Assembly: GCA_029204225.1 (NCBI GenBank)
Contig: CM055095.1
Span: 38,678,141 to 38,742,140 of the forward strand
From: Diphasiastrum complanatum
Taxonomy: Eukaryota > Streptophyta > Lycopodiopsida > Lycopodiales > Lycopodiaceae
DNA length: 64,000 bases
Direction: 5' to 3'
A program made the position numbers and the translations under genes. Below, in pieces: positions 46,459 to 57,263 of the stretch. The first letter of the stretch is position 1; every line of letters starts with the position of its first letter. The notes under the pieces are model-generated. The model made no database searches and was not told the DNA's origin. It saw nothing but the letters and a program-made list of their open reading frames with translations.

Positions 46459-47108
46459 TGTGAAAGATTCAACTAGTTTCATCACATTTTGCAATATTTC
46501 CATATTTGGCATATTGAGGCCAAAACTTGTTTTAGACTTAGAGGTTGACTTTTCAAAGTTCATTAGTCTAAATTTCATTTGAATAAACACTTTTTGAAAG
46601 TGTGGGAAAGATAGAATGCGAGTTTGAGTAGATTCAATTTGAATAAGTTGGGTACATTGAATCTAGACCCAAAATTGGTAGGGTTAGCATTTTGGTGGGA
46701 AAGTCAAGTGGCCAAATATGGTTTGGACCTGCTATAAAAGGATGTAACTCGTGGAGAGAGTCATCTTCTCTCTTCTCTCTCTCATTTAATGCTTATACAT
46801 GGTTCTCTTGGGTTCTACTATCCATTGGTGCACTATCATGGTGATTGCTTGCAGTTCTATGTGTAGAATGATCTATATTTGCTATTTTTGGATCCACACA
46901 TGTGAAGTACAGTAGCTTGCTGTTTTTGTACGGAAAGCAACAGTACATCATCATTTCATTCAAGTTTGATCAAGTTCTATTAGTGTTTGCATCTCAAATT
47001 GTGTGTAGATGCTGATTTTTCTACATTGGTGAAATTGGTAGTGTATTTCTCTTTCTAACCGAAGATCGTTCAAGTAGACTGGATCTTAAGGATCTGAAAT
47101 CTTTCACA
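46459..47108 (+). repeat. Copia-3 5' LTR
   Basis: 650 bp from TGTGAAAGATTCAAC to AATCTTTCACA, with TATAAAAG at 46733-46740. It is followed at once by the primer site, so it is a 5' LTR. Several percent divergence from its partner at 22181-22812 marks an older insertion than Copia-1. Confidence 0.9.
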
Positions 47109-47120
47109 TGGTATCAGAGC
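47109..47120 (+). promoter_or_regulatory. Copia-3 primer-binding site
   Basis: TGGTATCAGAGC, complementary to initiator tRNA-Met. Confidence 0.88.
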
Positions 47121-47708
47121 TTGTGTTTCAGGTTATGAAGGAGGAAATCAGATCTATCAATGATTTGTTGAAGATATCAAGTCTAGAGCATGCTAGAGAG
47201 GATTCTACACCAAAATCGGATTTTTTGCTTTTGTAGATTGGAGCTTTTGTAGATCAAAACACTAAATAGGTCAATATACTTGTTCAATTCCATTTTTTGA
47301 ATTCACATGCTGGATTTGGCCGATTTTTGGATCATTGGTTCAGCCTAAGTGGTGGCTTATAGATTGCATATCAAATTTTCAGCATTTGCATGTAGATTTG
47401 GAATAGTCAATTTTTTGTGATTTTGTCAGAACCCTAATTTTGATTGGATCTCTAGATAGTGAGGTTGCTAGACTTTATTTGAGTGTGTTTCAATCTTAGG
47501 AAGTGGCAAAAGTCATTAGATTGAGGATAGATCATAGGTTGATCAAGATTCCGTGATTCTATGTGTTGATTTGCTTGGATAATTGCTAGAAGAGAATTTG
47601 TGAGATAGTTTCAAATCTTGGTGATTTCTTTTAAATGCATTTGTTGTTGTTCAAAGGAGTGCTTTGTGCATTGAATTAGGTTGAAAGAGAAGATTAGGTC
47701 ATTGCTAC
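47121..47708 (+). other. Copia-3 leader
   Basis: Non-coding interval between primer site and gag start; no gene seen. Confidence 0.7.
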
Positions 47709-47815
47709 ATGGCAACCTCAATTGGAGTCATGTTGGAAGCCAATGATAGGCTTACCTCAAGTAACTATTCATTGTGGAAAGTAAGGATGGAGTCACTTCT
47801 TGAGATGAATGCATC
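47709..47815 (+). pseudogene. Copia-3 gag N-terminus
   Basis: ATG followed by ATSIGVMLEANDRLTSSNYS and LWKVRMESLLEMN, the usual copia gag start, then unrelated gypsy-type sequence. It complements, without overlap, the truncated minus-strand gag ending at 29456. Confidence 0.82.
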
Positions 47816-47859
47816 ACACTTGGATTGGGAACACAAACTTCATGCAATTTTATGAGTAT

Positions 47860-48360
47860 TTAGAACCACCTTTAAGGTGAGCACTGAATAGACTCCTTCT
47901 TCAAATGGTGTATGGACATGAAGCCGTAATGCCTACTAAATTTGTTGTTTGGAGTCTGAACGACTAAGTACAGAGAAATCTACCAAGAGGAGACTTCAAA
48001 ATTTTCCATGAGACTCGCTTCTTAGCACTTCACACCCTAGTAAGAGAGAAACAGTGAAGGAAAGCTTGCCACAATCAGAATATCAAGACCAAGGATCTCG
48101 TCAAGGGAGAATTGGCTTTGCTGTAGAATGCCAAGGCACACAAGGGTAAGTTTCTAGGAGAAGGAACCTACAAGGTAGTAGAGATCCGACCTAATGGCAC
48201 AATTATACTCACCGACCTGCAAGGCGAATTGTTCGACACGCCCGTTAATGTCAGCACGTTGCATCACTACTACCCAGTCGATGTTCAATTCAGGGATGTG
48301 CCTTATGTGCCATTCTTGTCATCCTCATTTTCTCATGATGAGTCATCCACACCACATTAG
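47860..48360 (+). pseudogene. Gypsy-A type integrase C-terminal fragment
   Basis: Encodes LLLQMVYGHEAVMPTKFVVW, then TKDLVKGELALL and GKFLGEGTYKVVEIRPNG with LSTLHHYYP-like ending, the integrase C-terminal module of OTA-type gypsy elements. In-frame stops include TAA near 47965, TGA near 48055 and TAG near 48124. Confidence 0.75.
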
Positions 48361-48689
48361 ATAAGCTAGATAGAAATATGTTAGTTCATTTTGTTAGGAA
48401 TAGTAGATAAGTCGTAGATTAGGATAGACGATAGCATAGGATCATTAATCGTTAATGGTAATTTAGGACTAAAAAATTAGAAGTCAGATCTGAGGCAACC
48501 CAGTAGTTCTAGAATAGACGATCGTTAGGACAAGATAATTAGGCTAGATTAGATTACCTTGTTAGGATTAGCCATAGGCTAGGAAGATCTATCCAGATAG
48601 TTAGCTGGTAGCCACAGTTTAGATAGATTAGCTAGATAGTTAATTAGGATCAAGTTAGACAGAGTAAATTCTAAGTAGATCATCACTCC
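48361..48689. other. TAG/GATTAG-rich spacer
   Basis: Irregular repetition of TTAGGATAG, GATTAG and TTAGCTAGATAG words. No coding capacity. It may be the 3' untranslated part of the preceding gypsy fragment. Confidence 0.5.
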
Positions 48690-49355
48690 CGTACACTAAC
48701 ATTCATCATGATTGAGGGCGAATGAGAAGAGAAGAAGAGAAGAAGAAAAGAGGAAGATAGGGGAAGAGGGTAAGAGAGAGTGAGAGAGATGAGATGGAGG
48801 TTAGCTCAAATGCTCAATTTCTTTGCTTCTGAAAAAACCTTAACTAGCATAAACAAAAAGTATGGAAAATGGTAATAACAAGCAACCACAACAATAGCAT
48901 AAGCAAGAGTGATTAGCAAACGAGGATGCTTGAGCTCCCAAAATGATAGAGCCTCCTCCTCTCTATTAAGCATGGAAATAATGTACAAATGGTGCCTTTT
49001 TATAAAAAGGGGAAGGCCCTTGCCCCAAATTCCTATTGGCTAGTATTGACATTAATCCTATCCATTCATTTTGGACCCAACTTGATCCAAGAGTCCAAAA
49101 AAAGTACATTAGAAATCACAAGGTTCATGTGAGTCCAAGATTGGACCCAACTTTAAAAAGTTAAACTCTAAGTTCTAAATTGACTTTGGGCCTCAAGTTT
49201 TATTTTAATTACAAAAGGGCCCGAGATTATTTACTATTTATCTGTAACTTGCGTGCTCATTGGGCCATGGGCTTATACACGCAGGAAGCCATCCCCTCGC
49301 AACACTTTTATTAACTAACTTTTTTTATTTCTCTGTGTTGGGAATACCCCCAACA
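48690..49355 (-). repeat. Second short Gypsy-A element: 3' LTR
   Basis: The minus strand starts TGTTGGGGGTATTCCCAACA at 49355 and parallels 33000-33602 and 8255-8941. The terminal part ending CCCTACA is missing near 48690. Confidence 0.8.
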
Positions 49356-49570
49356 GGACCCACGACCTGAAGTAGTGTGGTCCCTCGACACTCCACCGGT
49401 TCCTAATTATATTTAACTTGCATGCTCATTGGGCCATGGCTTATACGCGCAAGAAGCCAAGCCCTCGCAACACTTTTATTAAGTAGCTTTATTTATTTCT
49501 CTGTGTTGGGAATACCCCCAACAAGACCCACGGCCTGAAGTAGTGTCGGTCCCTCGACACTCCACCGGTT
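49246..49570. repeat. Tandem duplication of an LTR/internal junction
   Basis: 49246-49400 and 49416-49570 are two diverged copies of the same about 155-bp segment: end of LTR (GCTCATTGGGCCATGG), the inverted repeat TGTTGGGAATACCCCCAACA, and internal sequence ending TCGACACTCCACCGGTT. Confidence 0.85.
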
Positions 49571-50259
49571 CAATAAAGTGGGCGCTTGGCTCGTCTCTGG
49601 TTGATCATGTTACTCATCACATCTTCCATAAAGTTGATTCTACCTATGTTTTTCAAGTTCCTATTAGTGTGTAGAGACTTGTGGACGCCAATGATCCATT
49701 GTTGGTCAATCCGGGCTTGAAAACGACTCATCCAGGGATGGCCCAAGAGGGCGGCTCGGTAATACACATGAGCAATTGGCAGCTGATTTTCCATGCGATG
49801 TGAGGCTAATGTCTTATTAGGATCAAAAAACATAGGTGGGAGAAAGGTATTCCACTTGGTCTCTATACCCATGAGATACTCCAAGTCCCAGGCGTAAGTT
49901 GTTGTCACGCGGACTATTGGGTCAGGACAATTGAAATATTCATTTGAAAACTTGCTAAGAGCCCTTTGGGCATCTACAACTGTTGAGGAAATTTTTGGCC
50001 AATTGCAATTGTTTAGCGTGATTTTGTCCAATGGGATGTCGCATTCCACCCATTTGGTTCGTCCTAAGCATGGCAAAAAATGGGCGTTTACCTGGAGTTG
50101 TTGAGGACTCGTCACATACTCCCTGATGGCCGCAGGGTCATGTTTGAATAGTTGTTGGCACCACTCTAGTTGTGGTTGGAGGGCAGAGAGTGCTTGTAGC
50201 TCTTGTCCCTCGATGGTTTGGACCAAAAATGAGATCTGCCAGCCATCTCTAGAAGACTC
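49570..50259 (-). pseudogene. Second short Gypsy-A element: C-terminal domain of the extra ORF
   Basis: An uninterrupted frame of about 225 codons homologous to the domain at 33670-34340. Conserved blocks: GQELQALSALQPQLEWCQQL, YFNCPDPIVRVTTTYAWD, ENQLPIAHVYYRAALLG, RNLKNIGRINFMEDVM. No catalytic motif is evident. The coiled-coil part is missing because the plus-strand Gypsy-A LTR begins at 50262. The frame kept open here contrasts with the broken pol copies, but no ATG marks its start. Confidence 0.7.
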
Positions 50260-50261
50260 GT

Positions 50262-50590
50262 TGTTGGGGGTATTCCCAACAAAGTGTAATTAAATAAAAT
50301 CATCCAATAAAATGTGTTGTGAGGGCATGGCATCCTGCGTGTATAAGCCCATGGCCCAATGAGCACGCAAGTGAAGTTGTAAATAAAATAATAGACTTGG
50401 GCCCTTTGTAATTAGAATAAAACTTGAGGCCCAAAGTCAATTCTAAATGTAGAGTTTACTTTTCAGAGTTGGGTTCAATCTTGGACTCACATGAATCTTG
50501 TGATTTTCAATGTACTTTTTGTGGACCCTTGGATAAAGTTGGGTCCAAGATGAATGGATAGGATCAATGTGAATATTAGCCAATAGGATT
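50262..50590 (+). repeat. Gypsy-A 5' LTR, left part (split by Copia-1)
   Basis: Starts with TGTTGGGGGTATTCCCAACA, a 20-bp near-palindrome, and continues to GGATT, which is duplicated on the far side of Copia-1. Together with 56754-57243 it forms an 819-bp LTR. Confidence 0.9.
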
Positions 50591-51272
50591 TGTTAAAAAT
50601 TCACAATTCTAGCTTGACTAGTTTTGGTCATATGACTTGTAAATAGTTAGATGGTCATGATGTGGCTTGTCACACGTGCCAAATAGCATAGGATTCCATT
50701 CATAAGGATGTTCTCAAGTAGACCTAAGTGTTAGAACCTTTGGAATGAGTCCAAATTATGCTTAGATACAAGGGAGAAAAAATAGGAGCTATTTTTGGTA
50801 ATTTTTGCATTGTTGAGGGATCTCCAAGATTCCAACCCTAACTTGGTAGGGATGAAAGATCCACCAAAATTAGCATTAGGTATAGGTTTAGGGCTACTCA
50901 TACCTGCCCAAAACCGTGATGGATCATGTATATATAGGTGATGATATCTCACCAAAATCAATCAAGCAATTTCATGTTTTTTCTCTCATAATGGTGCAAT
51001 TGCTCTCTATGTTCATAATTGTTTGAGTACTTGTGATTACTAATAATTATAGGATTGAATGTAGGTCTGGTGTACAGTACTCAGACTGTGGGAGGCCGTA
51101 CTTTCACACGTGTGAAGCCTTCTTCAAGGATTTGGGCCATTTAGTGAGGTTCAAGCATAGATTTTTGATGGATTTTGATGGTTCAACTTGTGCTAATCTT
51201 ATGAAATCATAATCTATTGTTTCCCTCATCATTTCAAGTGTTTTAGGATCCTTATTTGCTGTAATTTTTACA
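50591..51272 (+). repeat. Copia-1 5' LTR
   Basis: 682 bp. A TATATATAGG box at 50929-50938 is the likely core promoter. CACGTG-containing motifs occur at 50671-50680 (CACACGTGCC) and in the 14-bp palindrome TTCACACGTGTGAA near 51103-51116. Confidence 0.97.
50929..50938 (+). promoter_or_regulatory. TATA box of Copia-1 LTR
   Basis: TATATATAGG about 340 bp into the LTR; the same sequence is in the 3' LTR near 56405 and in Copia-1b. Transcription start is inferred to lie about 30 bp downstream. Confidence 0.65.
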
Positions 51273-51284
51273 TGGTATCAGAGC
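51273..51284 (+). promoter_or_regulatory. Copia-1 primer-binding site
   Basis: TGGTATCAGAGC immediately after the LTR; tRNA-iMet type. Confidence 0.95.
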
Positions 51285-52083
51285 CTAACGGCTGAAATGA
51301 GCTAAATCCTTGGTTTTCATTCAATTTGATCACAATTTTTGATCTAAATCTTGTGTAGATTGGATCTTAGCATCTAGTATTGATTCTAGAACTCAAAGTG
51401 AGTCAAATACATTGGAGATTGGTGTTGTGTGACTTCATTTGCAGGTGTTTAGGTGTCTAAAACCAGAGGCAAAGTCGAATTCAATTCACATTACCAAGAT
51501 AGCAAGTTTTGCTTGCTCCAAGCATTGATTTCTAAGCAAGTTTTGGAGGTGATTTCATAGAGGAGGCTTTCTAGCATTCAAGGAGAGGGAAGATCAGAGT
51601 TTTGGGGACTCTTCAAGGCTGTTCTAAGGTGTAGTAGACACCTCCTAAAGTGATTTAGGTTCAGTCCAACCATTGCTTGACTTATGCACCAAATTAGATC
51701 AATTTTTCATCAATTTTGATCATTTTTTGCTTGTGATTGGATAGTAGAATGTGTTGCATCCTCATTAAGTTCCATTTAGATCTTTTACAAGTTATTTTGG
51801 AAGTATATTAGGTTGCTAAAATTCACTCTTGATCAGATCATTTGGAAGCTTTAATGTTCTTTATAGAAAGAGGGGCAATTCTACTAGTATTGTCTACTTC
51901 AATCAAGCAAGTGCATTGTTTCTAGTATTCTATGATTTGATTTTGTTAGAGATCATTCTTAGATCTTTATAGGAAGTCTATTACTGATCTTTTCAGGTCC
52001 CTAAGAAGTGGGATAAGGTAGACCTTCAATCAAATCAATAGAAGTAACCTTCATTTGTGTCAAGTCCTTGATTAGGAGACTAG
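51285..52083 (+). other. Copia-1 leader
   Basis: About 800 bp non-coding leader ending in GGAGACTAG before the gag ATG; nearly identical to the leader of Copia-1b. Confidence 0.85.
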
Positions 52084-55000
52084 ATGGCATCTATAAATGC
52101 ATATCTTTTGGATACTAATGAAAGGCTCAACAAAACTAACTATTCCATATGGAAAGTTAGAATGGAATCTATCATGATCATGCAAGATCTGATGGAAATT
52201 GTAAATGGTAAGGAGGGTGAACCTATTCATCCTCAAGAAAAAGCCAAATACATCAAGAGGTGCAATGTTGCACTACATTGCATAAAAATGAATGTTGCAA
52301 ATGAACTCTTAAGAGAGGTAGGAGATTGCACTTCAGTTCAAGATGCTTGGGAGACTTTGCAAAAGGTCTATGAATCCAAGAACCAAACTAGAATGTTAGC
52401 TTTGAAGAATCAAATCTATAGAAGCTATCAAAAGAAAGGAGAGAGTGCACATACTTTTGTCCTAAGAGTAAAGGAATTGAACAAAGAGCTAGCCTTTATA
52501 GGTGACCCTATCAAGGATGAAGAGCTTGTTCAACTCATATTGAATGGACTAAGCTTTGAATTTGACAATTTGGTTCAGGGATATGCAATTATGGGTAAGC
52601 TACCCATACTTGAAGAACTCCAAGGCACACTCATGGCCGAGGAATCAAGAAGGAGCCAAATGCAAGAGAGGATGGATAGGCTTTCCATCCAAGGTGGAGA
52701 TGACCAAGCTCTCTTCACCAAAGGCAAAGGCAAGTCCAAAGGCAAAGGATCAACATTCAAGAAGTCTACAAAGCTTGAGGATCAAGAAGGACCCCCAAAG
52801 GCATCTCCATCAACCACCAAAGTCAAGAAGGACAAATCAAAGGTGAAGTGCTACTATTGTAGCAAGATGGGGCATTATGCCTCGGAATGCTTCAAGAGGA
52901 AGCAAGATCAAAGCCAAGCCAACATGAGCAAAGAGGAGGAGGAGGAGAGTTCACATGAGGACTCTCTCATGATGTCCATATTTTTTTCAACAAGCTTCAA
53001 AGGAGAAGATCCTTGGTGGATTGACTCGGGTGCTAGTTCACACATGACTAGTAAAAGGGAGTTTTTCTCTTCTCTCTTATCTTATGATGGACCTATAAAG
53101 TCTATCTATACAGCAAATGATGAAGCTTGTAAGATTGAAGGAGTTGGTAGCATTCCCCTTTGCTTAGGATCTTCCAAAAAGATCAACATAGAAGCTGTTT
53201 TGTACATTCCTACAATAACAAAGAATCTACTAAGTGTTGGCCAAATGGTAGACAATGGTTTCAATGTTGACTTTGCTTCAAATGAATGTTTCATCAAGAA
53301 GAAGGGTAAGATAGTGGCTAAGGGCACTAGACTTGGCAAACTTTATAAGCTGGATGCATTTGTGGATACTAATGTTGTCATGTTGGCCGAGAAGAGCAAG
53401 ATATCTACCTTTACTTTATGGCACAAAAGACTTGGACATGTCAACTCGGGTTCCATGGAGGCTATGATCAAGGAGGAGTATGCTTTAGGCCTACCAAGGT
53501 CTATTGGGAAGGAAGACAAGGTTTGTGAAGCTTGTGCCTTATCCAAGGCACATAAGAAGGTGTTTCCTAACTCCATCACAAAGTCATCTCATCCTCTTGA
53601 ACTCATACACTCGGATGTGCACATTGCTAGCACCAAATCTAATGGAGGTTCATCCATGTTTTTAACCTTCATTGATGACTACTCAAGATATTGTTGGGTG
53701 TTCTTACTTTCCTTCAAGTCTCAAGTATTTGATACTTTTGTAAAGTTCAAGTTGTTTGTGGAAAAGCATCATAATCATAGCATCAAGATTCTTAGAAGTG
53801 ACAATGGTGGAGAATTCATCTCCAATGAGTTCAAGGCCTTTTGTGAGGAGGAAGGGATCAAGAAAGAGACTTCTTGTCCTTACACTCCTCAACAAAATGG
53901 AGTTGCTGAAAGAAGGAATAGAACATTATGTGAATGTTCTAAGGCTTTAAGATTAGATGCTTGTTTGCCCAAATCCTTTTGGGGTGAGTCTCTTGTATGT
54001 GCAAACTACTTGATGAATAGGGTGTCTTGCAAAGCAATTGAAGGCAAAACTCCTTATGAGATGTTGTATGGAAAGAAACCCAATCTTAATCACTTGAAAG
54101 TTTTTGGGTGTATATGTTATGTGCATGTGCCATTGGAAACAAGAACCAAGGAGGATCCATATTCCACAAGAGGGATCATGCTTGGATATGCAAGCTCAAG
54201 CAAGGGCTACAAAGTCTATCTCCCATCCTTGAACAAATTTGTTGTTTCAAGGGATGTCATCTTTGATGAACATCATATGCATATGCTTGAAGAAGGCTCA
54301 AGTTCTCCAACAATCAAGAAGAAGATGGCCGAGGAGCAAGATTGTGGTTTTGAGGAGGAGCTCATGGAGGAGCAAGCACCAAACCCACCTATCACACCAA
54401 GGAGATCTTCAAGGGCAAAAGTGGAGCCATCAAGGCTCACATATCAAGGAAAAGGACAGCAAGTTGAGGGTATCTCATCCACTTCTTATGCTTTATCTAG
54501 TTTTGAAGAACCATCTAATGTTGAAGATGCATTGAACTCCAAAGAATGGTATAAAGCTATGTTGGATGAGTATGATGCCTTGATTGAGAATGAAACTTGG
54601 TTGCTTGTTGAGAGACCTCAAAGGAATGTAATAGGATGCAAGTGGGTCTTCAAGCTTAAGTTGAATGCAAATGGGAGTGTTAACAAACATAAATCAAGAT
54701 TAGTTGCAAAAGGTTATGCTCAAGAGAGAGGGATAGACTATGAGGAAACTTTTGCACCCGTGGCCAAGATGGTCACAATAAGACTAGTCATTGCACTTGC
54801 ATCACATTTTGGATGGATTCTATGTCAAATGGATGTCTCTAATTCTTTCTTGAATGGTTTTTTGGAAGAGGATATCTATATGGAGCAGCCACAAGGGTTC
54901 ATCAAGCACGGAATGGAGAACAAAGTATGCCATCTCCAAAGAAGCATCTATGGCTTGAAGCAAGCCTCGAGATCTTGGAATTCAAGACTACATTGCTATC

Positions 55001-56052
55001 TTATTTCACTTTCTTTTGTTCAAAGTGAATATGATCCCACTCTTTACATTAAGTTTGATGATGTTGGTATTGTACTTTTACTCATTTATGTAGATGACAT
55101 CATCATTAGTGGAAATAGTGTTGATGGTATTGAAAAAATCAAGATAGATCTATCCTTAGAGTTCAAGATGGTAGATCTAGGGTGTCTTCACTTCATCTTA
55201 GGCATAGAAGTACTTAGAGGGTCTGATTTTATCTTTATAAGTCAAGTAAACTATGCTCAAAGTCTTTTGAAGAAGTTTAAGATGGAAGTATGCAAAAGTG
55301 TTGACACACCAATGGAGCAAGATGTAAAAGTGCCAAATGAAGATGATGAAAGATCCTTCATGGACATCACTTTGTTTAGGCAACTTATAGGTTCCTTAAT
55401 GTGGATCACTATAACTAGACCAGATCTTAGCTTTAGTGTATGTAGGTTGAGCCAATCCATGCAAAAGCCATTGAATATCCATTGGAAAAAGGCTAAGAGG
55501 ATTCTAAGATACATCTCGGGTACATTGGATTTTGGGATTCTATATAGAGGAGATGTGATTAACCTTCATGCATTTAGTGATTCAGATTTTGCAGGGGACA
55601 AGAGGGATAGGAAATCAACAAGTGCCTATTCAACTTTCATAGGAGAAGGTGTGGTTTCATGGCTTTCAAAAAAGCAAGAAACTATATCTCTATCTTCAAC
55701 CGAGGCCGAGTACAAAGCTTTGACAACCACTACAAAGGAGGTACTTTGGATCAAGAGATTATTGGTGGAACTAAAGATCATGGAATCAGAGGAGGCACCA
55801 ATCATCTACAATGACAATATATCAGCCCAACACCTTGCATCTAACCCAATCTTCCATGCAAGATCTAAGCACATTGAGATATGCCATCACTTTGTGAGAG
55901 AAATGGTGCAAGCCAAGGAGATTGCTTTGGAGCATGTTCCAAGCAATGAATGTGTAGCTGATCTACTTACTAAACCACTTCAAAAGACACCTTTTATGAA
56001 GTTCAGATCATCACTTGGAGTGATTAGTAAAGCAATGATTGAACCAAGCTAG
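52084..56052 (+). CDS. Copia-1 gag-pol polyprotein (1322 residues), intact
   Basis: Gag lies at about residues 1-250 with a copia gag (UBN2-like) domain; CCHC knuckle CYYCSKMGHYASEC at 256-269; aspartic protease with catalytic Asp314 in WIDSGASSHM; pre-integrase HHCC around His447 (LWHKRLGHVNS) and CEACALSKAHK; integrase core Asp511 (HSDVH), Asp573 (RSDNGGEF), Glu609 (NGVAERRN), a D-D-35-E spacing; RT with YVDD at 1002-1005; RNase H with SDSDFAGD near 1165 and STEAEYKAL near 1206; C-terminus ADLLTKPLQKTPF. Usual length for copia. ATG follows a long leader and is the start shared with Copia-1b. No stop or shift, so enzymatically competent on its face. Confidence 0.98.
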   Translation: MASINAYLLDTNERLNKTNYSIWKVRMESIMIMQDLMEIVNGKEGEPIHPQEKAKYIKRCNVALHCIKMNVANELLREVGDCTSVQDAWETLQKVYESKNQTRMLALKNQIYRSYQKKGESAHTFVLRVKELNKELAFIGDPIKDEELVQLILNGLSFEFDNLVQGYAIMGKLPILEELQGTLMAEESRRSQMQERMDRLSIQGGDDQALFTKGKGKSKGKGSTFKKSTKLEDQEGPPKASPSTTKVKKDKSKVKCYYCSKMGHYASECFKRKQDQSQANMSKEEEEESSHEDSLMMSIFFSTSFKGEDPWWIDSGASSHMTSKREFFSSLLSYDGPIKSIYTANDEACKIEGVGSIPLCLGSSKKINIEAVLYIPTITKNLLSVGQMVDNGFNVDFASNECFIKKKGKIVAKGTRLGKLYKLDAFVDTNVVMLAEKSKISTFTLWHKRLGHVNSGSMEAMIKEEYALGLPRSIGKEDKVCEACALSKAHKKVFPNSITKSSHPLELIHSDVHIASTKSNGGSSMFLTFIDDYSRYCWVFLLSFKSQVFDTFVKFKLFVEKHHNHSIKILRSDNGGEFISNEFKAFCEEEGIKKETSCPYTPQQNGVAERRNRTLCECSKALRLDACLPKSFWGESLVCANYLMNRVSCKAIEGKTPYEMLYGKKPNLNHLKVFGCICYVHVPLETRTKEDPYSTRGIMLGYASSSKGYKVYLPSLNKFVVSRDVIFDEHHMHMLEEGSSSPTIKKKMAEEQDCGFEEELMEEQAPNPPITPRRSSRAKVEPSRLTYQGKGQQVEGISSTSYALSSFEEPSNVEDALNSKEWYKAMLDEYDALIENETWLLVERPQRNVIGCKWVFKLKLNANGSVNKHKSRLVAKGYAQERGIDYEETFAPVAKMVTIRLVIALASHFGWILCQMDVSNSFLNGFLEEDIYMEQPQGFIKHGMENKVCHLQRSIYGLKQASRSWNSRLHCYLISLSFVQSEYDPTLYIKFDDVGIVLLLIYVDDIIISGNSVDGIEKIKIDLSLEFKMVDLGCLHFILGIEVLRGSDFIFISQVNYAQSLLKKFKMEVCKSVDTPMEQDVKVPNEDDERSFMDITLFRQLIGSLMWITITRPDLSFSVCRLSQSMQKPLNIHWKKAKRILRYISGTLDFGILYRGDVINLHAFSDSDFAGDKRDRKSTSAYSTFIGEGVVSWLSKKQETISLSSTEAEYKALTTTTKEVLWIKRLLVELKIMESEEAPIIYNDNISAQHLASNPIFHARSKHIEICHHFVREMVQAKEIALEHVPSNECVADLLTKPLQKTPFMKFRSSLGVISKAMIEPS

Positions 56053-56055
56053 ATA

Positions 56056-56066
56056 GTGAGGAGGAG
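56056..56066 (+). promoter_or_regulatory. Copia-1 polypurine tract
   Basis: GTGAGGAGGAG directly before the 3' LTR, a few bases after the stop codon; primer for plus-strand DNA. Confidence 0.8.
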
Positions 56067-56748
56067 TGTTAAAAATTCACAATTCTAGCTTGACTAGTTT
56101 TGGTCATATGACTTGTAAATAGTTAGATGGTCATGATGTGGCTTGTCACACGTGCCAAATAGCATAGGATTCCATTCATAAGGATGTTCTCAAGTAGACC
56201 TAAGTGTTAGAACCTTTGGAATGAGTCCAAATTATGCTTAGATACAAGGGAGAAAAAATAGGAGCTATTTTTGGTAATTTTTGCATTGTTGAGGGATCTC
56301 CAAGGTTCCAACCCTAACTTGGTAGGGATGAAAGATCCACCAAAATTAGCATTAGGGATAGGTTTAGGGCTACTCATACCTGCCCAAAACCGTGATGGAT
56401 CATGTATATATAGGTGATGATATCTCACCAAAATCAATCAAGCAATTTCATGTTTTTTCTCTCATAATGGTGCAATTGCTCTCTATGTTCATAATTGTTT
56501 GAGTACTTGTGATTACTAATAATTATAGGATTGAATGTAGGTCTGGTGTACAGTACTCAGACTGTGGGAGGCCGTACTTTCACACGTGTGAAGCCTTCTT
56601 CAAGGATTTGGGCCATTTAGTGAGGTTCAAGCATAGATTTTTGATGGATTTTGATGGTTCAACTTGTGCTAATCTTATGAAATCATAATCTATTGTTTCC
56701 CTCATCATTTCAAGTGTTTTAGGATCCTTATTTGCTGTAATTTTTACA
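56067..56748 (+). repeat. Copia-1 3' LTR
   Basis: 682 bp, same ends as the 5' LTR, followed by the GGATT duplication at 56749-56753. Confidence 0.97.
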
Positions 56749-56753
56749 GGATT

Positions 56754-57243
56754 GAGGGGCAAGGGCCTTCCCCATTTTATAAAAAGACACCATTTGTACA
56801 CTATTTTCATGCTTAATAGAGAGGAGGAGACTCTACCATTTTGAGAGCTCAAGCATCCTCATTTGCTAATCAATCTTACTTATGCTATTGTTGTGATTGC
56901 TTGTTATTTTCATTTCTCACACTTTTTGGTTATGCTAGTTAAGGTTTTTCCATAAGCAATGACTGAGAGCATTTGAGCTAACCTCCATCTCATCTCTCTC
57001 TCTCTTTCTCTCTTCTTTTCTCTCTTCCTCTCCTTTTCTATCCCTTTTCTTCACCCAAATCATGATGAATGTTAGTGTATAGGAGTAGAGTTAAGGGAGA
57101 GTAGTGTTAGTGGTGAATAGAGTTAGGGAGGAAGTAGGAAACTAACTAAAATTAGCATCTATGCATAGTTAGGTACCTATCCAGTGATCTAACCCTTGTT
57201 GACAGGGGGGAGGGCTAAACTACGCAAGATCTTTGACCCTACA
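56754..57243 (+). repeat. Gypsy-A 5' LTR, right part
   Basis: Continues the LTR interrupted at 50590. It contains a polypyrimidine run (57000-57050) and ends TTGACCCTACA. Confidence 0.9.
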
Positions 57244-57244
57244 G

Positions 57245-57263
57245 TGGCGTCGTTGCCGGGGAT
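57245..57263 (+). promoter_or_regulatory. Gypsy-A primer-binding site
   Basis: TGGCGTCGTTGCCGGGGAT, one base after the LTR; tRNA-Asp type as in Athila/Tat elements. Confidence 0.88.

Larger units (their letters stand above)
50591..56748 (+). mobile_element. Copia-1: complete Ty1/copia retrotransposon
   Basis: A 6158-bp element with LTRs 50591-51272 and 56067-56748 (both 682 bp, TGTTAAAAATTC...TTTTTACA), primer site, leader, single gag-pol ORF, and purine tract. The target duplication GGATT lies at 50586-50590 and 56749-56753. By eye the LTRs differ at two positions (A/G in CCAAG/ATTCC and T/G in TTAGGT/GATAGG), so insertion is recent. It sits inside a Gypsy-A LTR in the same orientation. Domain order protease-integrase-RT-RNase H defines copia. 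Confidence 0.98.
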
